Origin: Ekhidna sp051379705
GTDB lineage: Bacteria > Bacteroidota > Bacteroidia > Cytophagales > Cyclobacteriaceae
Direction of reading: 5' to 3'
Assembly: GCF_051379705.1 (NCBI RefSeq)
Contig: NZ_CP179868.1
Coordinates: 2,666,001-2,730,000 of the forward strand
DNA length: 64,000 nucleotides
Under the pieces are notes generated by a model, which did not search any database, was not told the DNA's origin, and saw only the letters and a list, made by a program, of their open reading frames with translations. Positions 33,742 through 43,744 of this stretch are shown one piece after another; position 1 is the first letter of the stretch; each line of letters begins with the position of its first letter. Made by a program: the position numbers and the translations under genes.

Positions 33742-34397
33742 AGCGTCAAATTCCAAACTTACTGACTTGCCTCAACCTGGCTGTGGGCTGTGTGGGAATA
33801 TACTATACGCTGACTGGTCAAAACCCGGAGGCTTTTTACTTTGTAATTGTGGCGGGTCTGTTTGACTTCTTAGATGGGTTTGCAGCGAGACTACTGAAAG
33901 TACAGTCAGAAATTGGGAAACAGCTAGACTCATTGTCGGATTTAGTTTCATTTGGCTTATTGCCAGCTTTTTTTATGCTTCAGTGGTTGATTCAATCAGA
34001 ATCTGAATACTATTGGATTGCAATAATCATTGCTGTCTTTTCAGCCATCAGATTGGCGAAGTTTAATGTAGATGAAACTCAATCGGACAGCTTTCAGGGA
34101 CTGCCAACGCCTGCGAATGCTATTATGCTCACCTCACTGATCTTTGTTTCATTCGAATTATTTGAATATACACTCATAAGTATTTGCGTGTTCTCGGCGA
34201 TTTTACTGGTTTCTCCAGTTAGACTCATAGCATTGAAGTTTTCTTCAGCCGGATGGAAAGGAAATGAAGAACGGTGGATTTTGATTGCGGGAGTAATTGT
34301 TTTTTTAGCGGTTTTTCAATTGCAGTTTGTTCCATTCCTAATCCCATTTTATATAGTCGTTTCAATAGGGTCATACTTGATAAGAAAGAAAACATAG
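33738..34397 (+). CDS. pssA: CDP-diacylglycerol-serine O-phosphatidyltransferase
   Basis: 219 aa, a polytopic membrane enzyme. The CDP-alcohol phosphotransferase signature DFLDGFAARLLKVQSE, then GKQLDSLSDLVSFG, gives D(x)2DG(x)2AR(x)8G(x)3D(x)3D near residues 44-65. It makes phosphatidylserine, the precursor of phosphatidylethanolamine. It is coupled to the upstream MBL hydrolase by a 4-base overlap and followed 34 bases later by porU, placing lipid synthesis and type IX secretion in one transcription unit. Confidence 0.94.
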   Translation: MKRQIPNLLTCLNLAVGCVGIYYTLTGQNPEAFYFVIVAGLFDFLDGFAARLLKVQSEIGKQLDSLSDLVSFGLLPAFFMLQWLIQSESEYYWIAIIIAVFSAIRLAKFNVDETQSDSFQGLPTPANAIMLTSLIFVSFELFEYTLISICVFSAILLVSPVRLIALKFSSAGWKGNEERWILIAGVIVFLAVFQLQFVPFLIPFYIVVSIGSYLIRKKT

Positions 34398-34431
34398 AAT
34401 TTTTGACGTGAAGTTTGCGTTTACCATAGCG

Positions 34432-37400
34432 ATGAGGAGAATTCTTCCATATTTATTTCTATTAGGTGCTCATGTTGGGCTTTCACAATCCTCAGTATTG
34501 TCAAGCGGGACATGGTTCAAGGTGGGCATTACTGAAACAGGCATCTACAAAATAGATTTAAATACACTTTCAGCTCTTGGTGTTTCTGGCGGCGTAAACC
34601 CCAAAAAGATCAAAATTTATGGGACTGGATGGGAAGGTGTTTTGCCTCAGTCAAATGCAGAAGAAAGACCCGGTGATTTAATTGAAAACACAATTTTCGT
34701 TTCAGGAGAGTCTGATAACTCATTTGATCAGAATGATTACATCCTCTTTTATGGAATAGGACCCGATAAGATTGACTGGAGTGATGATGGGTTTGCCTAC
34801 GAGAAAAATTTTTATTCCGATACAGCCTATTATTTCATCAACGTTTCAGGGGCAAATGGCAAGCGGATTGATAGTAAACCTAATCTTGGAGGAACTCCAT
34901 CGGTGACTGTTTCTACATTCAATGATCACCTTACCTTCGAAGAAGATGTGATAAATCTAATCTCCTCAGGAAGAGGTTGGTATGGAAAATCTCTGACGAG
35001 TGGAGAATCACAAACATTCAACTACCAAATAGATGGACTTGCTTCGGAAATTGACCTTACACTCAGTGCATTAAACCAGTCCTCTGAACCAGCTGAATTT
35101 AACGTCAGTACAGATGGAAACAATGTTGGATCACTTGCCATTGGAGCAGTGCCGGATGGGCCGGGAACTACCTATTCCATCAAGGCAAGGCAAGAAGAAG
35201 CAGTTTTCACATTGCCAAATACCAATACTTTCGGATTAGAGATTGCTTTTGATGGAAACGCCTCAGGCGAAAGAGGTTTTATCGACTTTTACCATCTGAC
35301 ATTCCTTCGAAATTTAAGGCTGTACAATAACGAAACCGACTTTAGGTGGATAGACAATACTGGAGAGATTATAAGATATGAAGTATCAAACGCTTCGAAT
35401 GCTACCGTATGGAATGTATCGGATCCAATTAATGCTGTTTTGCAAGAGTTCACCACTCAAGGGAATAAAGCTATCTTTCAAAGCCAGGCAACAGAAACAG
35501 AAGAGTTTGTAGTTTATTCTGGAAGTGACTTTCCAGCTCCTTTTATTTTCGGAAGTGTACCCAATCAAAGTATTAGAAGTGAAGTGAACTTTGATGGTGT
35601 CATTGTGACAAATCCCTTATTTAAGGTGGAAGCCGAACGACTAGCACAATTTCACAAAGACCATGACGATTTGAATGTTCAAGTGGTAACAACTACTGAA
35701 GTTTACAACGAATTCTCATCAGGCCGGCAAGATGTTTCAGCAATTAGAGATTATGTGAAGCATATGTATGAGACGGGTGGACGTCTCAAGTATCTTCTCC
35801 TATTTGGTGACTGCTCTTATGATTACAAGGATCGAGTTTCGAACAACACGAATTATGTGCCAACCTATGAGTCAAGAGAAAGCCTTCACCCAATTTTCAG
35901 CCACTCATCTGACGATTTTTTTGGTTTCATGGAAGACGAAGAAGGCGAATGGATAGAATCCGTTGCTGGAGATCATACGCTAGAAATTGGTGTTGGACGC
36001 CTGCCTGCAAAGTCTGAGGGTGAGGCACAAGTGATGGTAGATAAGATCATTTATTATTCCACAAGTGCTAACACGCTAGGAAAATGGAGGGGAGAGATGA
36101 CGTATGTAGCTGATGACGGTGATGGAAATATTCATTCCAGGCATGTTGAGGATTTGTCAGAGCTAATTGACACCACATTTGCACTGTACAACATCAATAA
36201 GGTTTTGTTAGATGCATTTACTCAGGAAGCCTCAGGATCGTCTGAGAAATCACCCCAAGCTAGTTCCGCTTTGAAGACAAGAATTAAAAATGGGACTTTT
36301 TTGATCAATTACATCGGTCATGGTAATGAAAGACTCTGGATGGAAGAAGAGATCCTTACAAGATCGGATATTCTTGAGCTGACTAATCGCAACAAGCTTC
36401 CAATTTTTGTAACTGCTACGTGTGAGTTTGGTAGGTACGATGATCCGATTCGAGTTTCAGGAGCAGAGGAATTGTTACTTCTGGAACAAGGCGGAGGCAT
36501 TGCCTTGCTTACTACCTCACGTCCTGTATTTGCCAGTACAAATTTCAGCCTTAATCAGGCGTTTCATGAAAATATATTTCGGAAAGAAAATAACAAAAAT
36601 CTGAGATTGGGTGATGTGATAAGATTAACGAAAAATGAGGGCTTGGCCGGCCCGGTAAATCGTAATTTTACCTTGCTGGGAGATCCAATGATGATGCCGG
36701 CCTTTCCAAAGCTCGATATTGTTCTCGATGATCTAGAAACCAACTTGGATACCTTAAGCGCACTCGAAGAGGTTATTATAGCAGGAGAGATTCAATCCAA
36801 TGGAGCACTTAAGGCTGACTTTAATGGAGTCATAAGTGTTGGAGTCTTTGATGTAAAACAAACCTTCAAGACAATTGGGCAGGAGAGCGCGCCATATAGT
36901 TATTCGCTTAGAAGTAATGCACTATTTCGGGGAGAGGCAATCGTCGAAGGAGGTGAGTTTACAGTTTCATTTATAGTTCCAAAGAACATATCCTACCAGT
37001 ATCAAAATGGGAAAATGAGTCTATATGCCTGGGATGAGGAAAACAATATTGATGCAGGAGGATCATCCAGATCTTTCGTAATAGGTGGGACGAATAAAGA
37101 CCCGGTAGATGATGATACTCCACCAACGATACAAGCATTCATGAATGACTCCTCTTTTGTTAATGGTGATCAAGTAGGAGCGTCACCGTTGCTCATAGCA
37201 AACATTGAAGATGAAAGTGGCATTACAACGACGCGTTCAGGAGTTGTGCAAGGGATTACATTAACACTAGGCGATCAGGTTTTTAACCTCAATGATTTCT
37301 ATTCAGCTAGACCAAACACCTTTCGAGAGGGAACGGTGGTTTACCCGTTGCAAGATCTGGATCCGGGAAATTATTCAGCCGTTTTGAAAGTTTGGGATAC

Positions 37401-37764
37401 ACACAATAATGCTTCAGAAACAACCATAGAATTTACTATTTCGGATGAACCCATACTTTTCGTTTACAATCCAATAGCCTATCCCAATCCGGTTGTTGGT
37501 TCAACGGTTTTTTCATTTGAGCATGATAGGGAAGATGAGGATCTATTTGTTTCATTATTAGTTTACAGCTCTCGCGGAGAGGTGGTAAGTGATCTTCAGA
37601 TCCAATTGAACAATAGTCAAAGAACAGTAGAAATTCCATGGGAAGCACAGACGAGCACGGGAGAGGCGTTGAAGCAGGGAATCTATTACTCCAGACTAAT
37701 AATTCAGAGTCTATTAGATGGAGCAACAAAAGAAATAGCTCAAAAGCTCGTTATTGTAAATTGA
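34432..37764 (+). CDS. porU: Type IX secretion system sortase PorU
   Basis: 1110 aa from ATG 34432 (signal peptide MRRILPYLFLLGAHVGLSQ); an upstream GTG at 34408 would add 8 residues. PorU is the C25-family (gingipain-like) peptidase that cleaves the C-terminal signals of type IX cargo and attaches them to surface glycolipid. The catalytic dyad is visible as NYIGHGNERLW (His630) and FVTATCEFGRYDDP (Cys664). An N-terminal domain (GTWFKVGITETGIYKIDL) and a CTD-like C-terminus (YPNPVVGSTVF ... KLVIVN) match PorU, whose own CTD is retained. porV follows 101 bases downstream. Confidence 0.95.
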   Translation: MRRILPYLFLLGAHVGLSQSSVLSSGTWFKVGITETGIYKIDLNTLSALGVSGGVNPKKIKIYGTGWEGVLPQSNAEERPGDLIENTIFVSGESDNSFDQNDYILFYGIGPDKIDWSDDGFAYEKNFYSDTAYYFINVSGANGKRIDSKPNLGGTPSVTVSTFNDHLTFEEDVINLISSGRGWYGKSLTSGESQTFNYQIDGLASEIDLTLSALNQSSEPAEFNVSTDGNNVGSLAIGAVPDGPGTTYSIKARQEEAVFTLPNTNTFGLEIAFDGNASGERGFIDFYHLTFLRNLRLYNNETDFRWIDNTGEIIRYEVSNASNATVWNVSDPINAVLQEFTTQGNKAIFQSQATETEEFVVYSGSDFPAPFIFGSVPNQSIRSEVNFDGVIVTNPLFKVEAERLAQFHKDHDDLNVQVVTTTEVYNEFSSGRQDVSAIRDYVKHMYETGGRLKYLLLFGDCSYDYKDRVSNNTNYVPTYESRESLHPIFSHSSDDFFGFMEDEEGEWIESVAGDHTLEIGVGRLPAKSEGEAQVMVDKIIYYSTSANTLGKWRGEMTYVADDGDGNIHSRHVEDLSELIDTTFALYNINKVLLDAFTQEASGSSEKSPQASSALKTRIKNGTFLINYIGHGNERLWMEEEILTRSDILELTNRNKLPIFVTATCEFGRYDDPIRVSGAEELLLLEQGGGIALLTTSRPVFASTNFSLNQAFHENIFRKENNKNLRLGDVIRLTKNEGLAGPVNRNFTLLGDPMMMPAFPKLDIVLDDLETNLDTLSALEEVIIAGEIQSNGALKADFNGVISVGVFDVKQTFKTIGQESAPYSYSLRSNALFRGEAIVEGGEFTVSFIVPKNISYQYQNGKMSLYAWDEENNIDAGGSSRSFVIGGTNKDPVDDDTPPTIQAFMNDSSFVNGDQVGASPLLIANIEDESGITTTRSGVVQGITLTLGDQVFNLNDFYSARPNTFREGTVVYPLQDLDPGNYSAVLKVWDTHNNASETTIEFTISDEPILFVYNPIAYPNPVVGSTVFSFEHDREDEDLFVSLLVYSSRGEVVSDLQIQLNNSQRTVEIPWEAQTSTGEALKQGIYYSRLIIQSLLDGATKEIAQKLVIVN

Positions 37765-37865
37765 TTAGGCCTTAGTTATTTGAAAATCAGCACTTTTTAT
37801 TAAAAATTTTAATCGGTATTCATCTGATAATGTTAAGTTTGGCATCCTTTTATAAAATCATTCGA

Positions 37866-39077
37866 ATGAATCATCTTGAGAAGAAGATATTCACAATTCT
37901 TCTAGTTTTAGTGACAGTTCAGACTTTTGGGCAGTCTTCCTTTATTTCCGGGCAAGACAGCTTGAGAAATCCAATCACTGTAGCAGTCCCTTTTCTCAAT
38001 TTTGCTCCGGATAGTAGAGCATCCGCGATGGGAGATGTTGGCGTTGCAACCTCACCGGACGCTAATAGCATCCATTGGAATAATGCGAAACTGGCCTTTA
38101 TCGATACTGATATGGGATTTGCCTTCTCGTATTCTCCATGGCTTGGCAACATTGTAGACGACATGTCTTTAAACTATCTTTCTTTCTACAAAAAAATTGA
38201 TCAAAATCAGGCTTTTGGAGCTAGCTTCAGATATTTCGATCTTGGAGAAATTGCTCTTTACGATGAGTTTGCAAATCCCAATGGAGTTGAAAACCCAAGT
38301 GAACTTGCATTTGACGGAACCTACTCCAGGAAACTGTCAGAAAGGCTAAGTTTAGGTGTTACTCTGAGATTCATCTGGTCCAACTTAGCTGGCAATATTA
38401 CAGGAGCACCAGACGCGAAAGCAGGAACTTCAGTTGCTGTAGATTTTGGAGTTTTCTATACCAAACCATTCATTCTTTCAGGAAAAAATTCGGAACTCTC
38501 CCTGGGAGCTCATTTGTCCAACATTGGCCAGAAGATCACCTATAGTGCAGAAAGTAATGAGAATTTCATTCCAGCAAACTTCAGATTGGGATCTGCATTC
38601 AAAACAGATTTAGATCAATACAATACGATTACACTTGCTTTCGACATCAACAAACTCATGGTGCCAACGCCACCAATTTACCAAACAGATGGAAGCGGAA
38701 ATATTGAAACGGATGCAAATGGAAATAAAATTATTGCTAAAGGGAAAGATCCTGATAGATCATTGCTTTCCGGCACATTTGGATCATTTGGAGATGCGCC
38801 ACGTGGATTTAAAGAAGAACTTCAAGAGCTTACCTATTCCATAGGAGCCGAATACTGGTATAGAGACCTTTTCGCAGCGAGAGCAGGATATTTTTCTGAA
38901 CACAAAAACAAAGGAGACCGAAAGTACTTTACAGTTGGAGCTGGGTTTAGGTATCAAATTTTTGGATTTGATTTTTCTTACCTGATTCCAAAAGGCCAGA
39001 ATCACCCACTCGCTGATACTTTAAGAATATCACTATTATTCAATCTCAATCAAGGTGGAGATCAAAGCGGCGAGTAG
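37866..39077 (+). CDS. porV: Type IX secretion system outer membrane protein PorV
   Basis: 403 aa from ATG 37866 (signal MNHLEKKIFTILLVLVTVQTFGQ). PorV is a FadL-like 14-strand barrel that receives cargo from the SprA translocon and delivers it to PorU. Diagnostic segments are FLNFAPDSRASAMGDVGVA near residue 45, SIHWNNAKLAF and the terminal SYLIPKGQNHPLADTLRISLLF. Its position straight after porU agrees with the attachment-complex partnership. A terminator follows. Confidence 0.95.
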   Translation: MNHLEKKIFTILLVLVTVQTFGQSSFISGQDSLRNPITVAVPFLNFAPDSRASAMGDVGVATSPDANSIHWNNAKLAFIDTDMGFAFSYSPWLGNIVDDMSLNYLSFYKKIDQNQAFGASFRYFDLGEIALYDEFANPNGVENPSELAFDGTYSRKLSERLSLGVTLRFIWSNLAGNITGAPDAKAGTSVAVDFGVFYTKPFILSGKNSELSLGAHLSNIGQKITYSAESNENFIPANFRLGSAFKTDLDQYNTITLAFDINKLMVPTPPIYQTDGSGNIETDANGNKIIAKGKDPDRSLLSGTFGSFGDAPRGFKEELQELTYSIGAEYWYRDLFAARAGYFSEHKNKGDRKYFTVGAGFRYQIFGFDFSYLIPKGQNHPLADTLRISLLFNLNQGGDQSGE

Positions 39078-39105
39078 TTAAGCATATTATTAAAAAAATA
39101 TTTTG

Positions 39106-39147
39106 AAGAAGAGTTAGCTGATGATAGTTGACTCTTCTTTCTATTTT
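39106..39147 (+). terminator. Terminator after porV, overlapping the next promoter
   Basis: AAGAAGAGT (39106-39114) and ACTCTTCTT (39131-39139) form a 9-bp stem with a 16-base loop, followed by a T-rich stretch. That stretch contains TATTTTTG (39142-39149), an exact -7 element for the aminotransferase gene starting at 39164. End of one transcript and start of the next are therefore interleaved. Confidence 0.6.
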
Positions 39148-39163
39148 TGACAAAAAATACCAC

Positions 39164-40360
39164 ATGAGCACACTTTCTAAACGAATCAAAAGTATTCCTG
39201 AGTCAGCAACACTAGCTATGGCTGCTAAAGCGCGCGAGATGAAGGAAAAAGGAGTCGAGGTTATCAGCTTAAGCCTCGGTGAACCTGACTTTAAAACTCC
39301 AAAACATATTCAAGAAGGTGCCATAGAAGCCATCCAATCAGAGAAATACTTTGCTTACCCACCAGTAAATGGATATCTCGATTTAAGAAAAGCAATATCA
39401 GAAAAGTTTCAGCGAGACAATGGCTTGGAATATACGCCAGACCAAATAGTTGTTTCTAATGGAGCTAAACAATCCATTGCCAATGTATTCATGGCCATCC
39501 TGAATCCCGGAGATGAAGTGATTGTCTTGACTCCATATTGGGTGAGTTATTCAGCAATGATCCTTTTGGCTGAAGGCACACCGGTTTTTGTAAGTGGAAC
39601 TATCGAGAATGATTTTAAAGCTACTGCTGATCAGATCAAAGATGCCATTACTGACAAAACCAAAGCATTAATCTTCTCATCTCCATGCAATCCAACGGGC
39701 TCTGTTTTTAATAGAGAGGAATTGGAAGCGATTGCAGATGTGCTAAAAGATAGAAAAGACATCACGGTTATTTCGGATGAAATTTATGAACTGATCAATT
39801 TTGGTTCAACACATGAAAGCATTGGTACTATTGGCGATATGATCGATCGCACAGTTACCGTCAATGGTTTTTCAAAAGGCTTTGCGATGACAGGATGGAG
39901 AGTGGGTTATATAGGCGCACCAACATGGATAGCCAAGGCATCAAATAAGATGCAAGGGCAATACACTTCCGGAAACTGTTCCATAGCTCAGAGAGCGTCA
40001 TTATCTGCCTTAACCGGACCGATGGAGCCTTCACGAGAGATGGCAAAGGCATATGAAAAACGCCGAGCACTTGTTTATGAGTTATTGAAAGACATCCCTG
40101 GGTTTGAAGTCAATATGCCACAAGGTGCATTCTACTTTTTTCCGAATGTGAAGCATTACCTTGGAAAGATGAATGAGAGTGTTAAAATCAATACGGTAAA
40201 TGACTTATGCATGTATTTACTGGAAGATGCTCGTGTTTCCTTAGTGACCGGAGAAGCTTTTGGCGATTCAGAATGCTTAAGATTATCATACGCTGCTTCC
40301 GAAGATGATTTAAGGACAGCCATTGCAAGAATAAAGGAGTCACTTGCTAAACTGAAATAG
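39164..40360 (+). CDS. Pyridoxal-phosphate aminotransferase, aspartate aminotransferase-like (class I)
   Basis: 398 aa from ATG 39164; a TTG further upstream is unlikely. Fold type I PLP enzyme with SLGEPDFKTPKHI near the N-terminus, the PLP-binding SSPCNPTGSVF, and the Schiff-base lysine in NGFSKGFAMTGWRVGY (near residue 240). This subgroup (I-gamma) commonly transaminates aspartate and sometimes prephenate or aromatic amino acids, so substrate range is uncertain. Downstream, the HldE-type kinase starts 28 bases later. Confidence 0.93.
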   Translation: MSTLSKRIKSIPESATLAMAAKAREMKEKGVEVISLSLGEPDFKTPKHIQEGAIEAIQSEKYFAYPPVNGYLDLRKAISEKFQRDNGLEYTPDQIVVSNGAKQSIANVFMAILNPGDEVIVLTPYWVSYSAMILLAEGTPVFVSGTIENDFKATADQIKDAITDKTKALIFSSPCNPTGSVFNREELEAIADVLKDRKDITVISDEIYELINFGSTHESIGTIGDMIDRTVTVNGFSKGFAMTGWRVGYIGAPTWIAKASNKMQGQYTSGNCSIAQRASLSALTGPMEPSREMAKAYEKRRALVYELLKDIPGFEVNMPQGAFYFFPNVKHYLGKMNESVKINTVNDLCMYLLEDARVSLVTGEAFGDSECLRLSYAASEDDLRTAIARIKESLAKLK

Positions 40361-40388
40361 CTTCCGCGCACAACTTAAATCCCACCTA

Positions 40389-41387
40389 ATGAAATCCATT
40401 GAAGAAATATTTGAAGCATTTAAAGGCAAGACAGTTCTAGTTGTTGGAGATGTGATGATAGATGAATATATGCATGGTCAGGTCAGTCGTATCTCCCCAG
40501 AAGCGCCGGTTCCTGTGTTGAAACTTGGCAAACAAGAAAAGAGATTGGGAGGTGCTGCGAACGTGGCTATGAATATAAGAGCGCTTGGAGCTACTCCTAT
40601 ACTGTGCTCTGTAGTAGGGGATGATGCAGACGGAGCAGCATTTGAGCAGCTGCTTGAGTATGAAAAAATGCCTAACAAAGGAATTATTAGAAGCCAGAAT
40701 AGAGTGACCACTACTAAACTTCGAGTAATGTCAGGGCTTCAGCACTTGTTGCGAGTAGACAATGAAGACGTGCACCCTTTGGTTGATCTGGATCAGAAAT
40801 CACTTCTACACCATATCAAAAATCTGTTGGAGGAATGTGATTTGGTCATTTTTGAAGATTATGACAAAGGAACCATCAACCCTGAGGTGATTGAAGAAAC
40901 AATTAAGCTGGCAAGAGAAAAAAACATTCCAATTGCCGTAGATCCCAAACGAAGGAATTTCACCAAATATCAAGGAGTTTCAATTTTTAAGGTCAACATC
41001 GCGGATCTAAAGGATGGACTTGGAATTGAATTTGATGCGCTCGAAGAAGCACAATTAGAGGAAGCTGCGAAGAATCTTCGTCACAGCGTGGAAGCTGAAA
41101 ATTACCTTATCACACTATCCAAGCGAGGTATTTTCTTCAATTCTGAAGAAAGCCAAGGAAAACTTGCTTCTCATAAACGTCAAATTGTTGAAGTACTTGG
41201 CGCAGGAGATACTGTTATAAGTATTGCCGGGCTTTGCTTGACTTTAGGATTACCACTCGAGTTCATAGCTGAATTGGCCAATTTAGGAGGAGGAATCGTT
41301 TGTGAAGTGCCCGGAGCAGTGCCTATCGACAAGGAAATATTGCTTAAGGAGGCAAAGGAGAATTCTATACTCAAAAAATATCTTTAA
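40389..41387 (+). CDS. PfkB-family sugar kinase, HldE/RfaE N-terminal kinase type
   Basis: 332 aa. The pattern VLVVGDVMIDEYMHGQVSRISPEAPVPVL (given in part: DVMIDEYMHGQVSRISPEAP) is characteristic of D-glycero-beta-D-manno-heptose-7-phosphate kinases. RLGGAANVAMNIRALGA and the catalytic LGAGDTVIS (with Asp of GAGD) confirm a ribokinase fold. The cytidylyltransferase half of bifunctional HldE is absent. The substrate is likely heptose-7-phosphate but related sugar phosphates are possible. Confidence 0.88.
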   Translation: MKSIEEIFEAFKGKTVLVVGDVMIDEYMHGQVSRISPEAPVPVLKLGKQEKRLGGAANVAMNIRALGATPILCSVVGDDADGAAFEQLLEYEKMPNKGIIRSQNRVTTTKLRVMSGLQHLLRVDNEDVHPLVDLDQKSLLHHIKNLLEECDLVIFEDYDKGTINPEVIEETIKLAREKNIPIAVDPKRRNFTKYQGVSIFKVNIADLKDGLGIEFDALEEAQLEEAAKNLRHSVEAENYLITLSKRGIFFNSEESQGKLASHKRQIVEVLGAGDTVISIAGLCLTLGLPLEFIAELANLGGGIVCEVPGAVPIDKEILLKEAKENSILKKYL

Positions 41388-41404
41388 TTTGGCTGGTGTC
41401 AGCC

Positions 41405-43744
41405 ATGAATAAATTCTTAATCGCCTTAATCATTCTAGTTGGGCTTCCATTTTTTGGCAGAGCCCAAGAAGTTGTTGATGGAGTCATTGATCTGTCGAAG
41501 GTTGACCTTAAAAACAATTCAGTAGCCCTTAACGGAGAATGGGAATTTTATTGGGAAGAGCTTCTTGAGCCTGACTCAATATCTTTTTTCGAGACAGACT
41601 ATTACCAATTTCCTAAACTATGGAATGGTGGAGTGACACGGAATGGTAAAAAACTGACATCACAAGGATATGCTACCTACAGAGTGCGTGTGTTATTACC
41701 ACCTAAAACCCCACAACTCGCTATATCACTTGGAGAGTCCTACACTGCATATCTACTATACTACGATGGTTTTGAGATATCGAAAAACGGGAAGGTAGGC
41801 AAGAACAACGAAAGCTCCGTGCCAGATTGGATGCCACAGGTGGTGTCAATTGCCAGATATCAAAACACACTCACTTTTGTACTTCAAGTCTCGAATTTCA
41901 GACATACCAAAGGGGGCGTACGAGAACCGATTTTACTCGGCGATAGAAAGGTATTAAATGCAAAAAGAGATTTTGATTTTAGCTATGACTTCTTACTGAG
42001 TGGAAGCTTGATCATGGGCGGACTATTTTTCCTAGGCCTTTTCATGTTTGGGCAGCACGAAAGATCGGTACTATTCTTCGCATTGTTTTGTCTTACATTT
42101 AGCTATAGAATGATAGGAAGTGGAGAATATGCAATTCATGCATTGTATCCCAATATGTCCTGGGATTTGATCATTCGAGCGGAATATCTGGCACTCTTTA
42201 TTCCCTGCGGAATCTTTACCATTTACAGCTACTTGTTGTATCCCGAAGATAGCAAAAAGTTTATTTTACTCGGTTTTACAGCAATATCGACGGTATTCTC
42301 AGTTCTTGCTCTATTCGCACCTACGTCCTTTTTCACCAAGCTTGTCGAGCCTTTTTTCATTCTAGTAATAGTAGCCATTTTCTATCTCATATATGTCTAT
42401 TGGATTGCTTACAAGAGAAATAGGACCGGTGCCCAATATGCCTTTGCAAGTACGGGTATTGTGTTTATGGTTGCCGTTTATTTGATATCTGTTTATCTCA
42501 CTCCAGTACAGGAAAACACCTTCCTTACCTTCATTGGATTTATTTTATTCTTCTTTTTCCAATCACTTATTCTGTCTTATAGGTTTGCACATTCATTAAG
42601 AAAGGCAAAAGATGCTGCTGAGACAGCATCAAAAGCAAAGACAGACTTCTTGAGTACAATTTCTCACGAAATACGAACACCTTTAAATGCTGTTGTAGGC
42701 ATCTCACATTTTCTAATCAATGAAGAGCCACGACCAGATCAAAAAGAAAGCTTAGAATCACTCCAATTTTCGGCAGAGCACCTCACCGCTTTAATCAATG
42801 ATATCCTGGACTATAATAAGTTGGAGGCCGGGTCTATAGAATTCGAGTTTACTGAGGTCAATCTTGAAACAATGTCCGCTAAAATCATAAAAGCACATAG
42901 TGCTTTAGCAAAAGAAAAGCGCATTAGTTTGGTTTTGGAGCTTGATGAAGACATGCATCCCTTGGTGATGGCTGATCAAACTCGCATCTACCAGGTTCTT
43001 AATAATTTAATCAACAATGCCCTGAAATTTACATCAAAGGGATATGTGAAACTTAAGACAACAGTTCTTAGTCAGGACGAAAATATTCAAACGGTTCGCA
43101 CTGAGGTGCTGGATTCTGGAATTGGAATTCCATATAATAAGCAAAAGCTCATCTTTGAAAGGTTTACCCAGGCAGGGTCATCTACAACCAGAGAGTATGG
43201 AGGTACTGGATTAGGTTTAGCAATCATTCGTAAGATTCTCAATTTAGTGGGCTCAGAGATTTATGTAAAGAGCGAGCCAGGTTCAGGAACCATCTTTTGG
43301 TTCGACTTAAGCTTCAAAAAGGTCCTGCATGAGGAAGTGGATCAAGCAATTCAAGAAGAAGCTGACACCAACATAATTGCAGGAAAGAAAATCCTGCTGG
43401 TGGAGGACAATCAGATGAATATCATGGTTGCCGAGAAATTCCTGAAGAAGTGGGAACTTCACGTAGAGGTTGCCTTTAATGGGCAGGAAGCTGTTGAAAA
43501 GCTCCACGAAAAGAGATACGATCTCGTACTGATGGACTTACAAATGCCTATCATGGACGGGTACAAAGCCACACGCCAAATAAGAACCTTCGATCAGAAA
43601 ACGCCGATTATCGCCCTTACGGCATCAGCCCTTTTAAAGGTCAGGCAGGATGTAATAGCAGCCGGAATGAATGACTATATAACCAAGCCATTTGATCCAA
43701 ATGAACTTAGACGCAAAATAGCAGCCTATATCAAGTATCAATGA
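41405..43744 (+). CDS. Hybrid sensor histidine kinase with 7TMR-DISM sensor and receiver domain
   Basis: 779 aa from ATG 41405; a GTG three codons upstream is the alternative. Signal sequence, then a periplasmic DISMED2-like sugar-binding-type domain (about 30-185; LNGEWEFYWEELLEPDS). Seven membrane helices follow at about 195-400, then a coiled linker. The kinase has H-box TDFLSTISHEIRTPLNAVVG, N-box NLINNALKFTSKGY, G1 DSGIGIPYNKQ and G2 GGTGLGLAI. A C-terminal receiver follows with LLVEDNQMN, the phospho-acceptor in LVLMDLQMPIMDG, and KPFDP. It ends 7 bases inside the convergent hemE gene. Confidence 0.94.
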   Translation: MNKFLIALIILVGLPFFGRAQEVVDGVIDLSKVDLKNNSVALNGEWEFYWEELLEPDSISFFETDYYQFPKLWNGGVTRNGKKLTSQGYATYRVRVLLPPKTPQLAISLGESYTAYLLYYDGFEISKNGKVGKNNESSVPDWMPQVVSIARYQNTLTFVLQVSNFRHTKGGVREPILLGDRKVLNAKRDFDFSYDFLLSGSLIMGGLFFLGLFMFGQHERSVLFFALFCLTFSYRMIGSGEYAIHALYPNMSWDLIIRAEYLALFIPCGIFTIYSYLLYPEDSKKFILLGFTAISTVFSVLALFAPTSFFTKLVEPFFILVIVAIFYLIYVYWIAYKRNRTGAQYAFASTGIVFMVAVYLISVYLTPVQENTFLTFIGFILFFFFQSLILSYRFAHSLRKAKDAAETASKAKTDFLSTISHEIRTPLNAVVGISHFLINEEPRPDQKESLESLQFSAEHLTALINDILDYNKLEAGSIEFEFTEVNLETMSAKIIKAHSALAKEKRISLVLELDEDMHPLVMADQTRIYQVLNNLINNALKFTSKGYVKLKTTVLSQDENIQTVRTEVLDSGIGIPYNKQKLIFERFTQAGSSTTREYGGTGLGLAIIRKILNLVGSEIYVKSEPGSGTIFWFDLSFKKVLHEEVDQAIQEEADTNIIAGKKILLVEDNQMNIMVAEKFLKKWELHVEVAFNGQEAVEKLHEKRYDLVLMDLQMPIMDGYKATRQIRTFDQKTPIIALTASALLKVRQDVIAAGMNDYITKPFDPNELRRKIAAYIKYQ

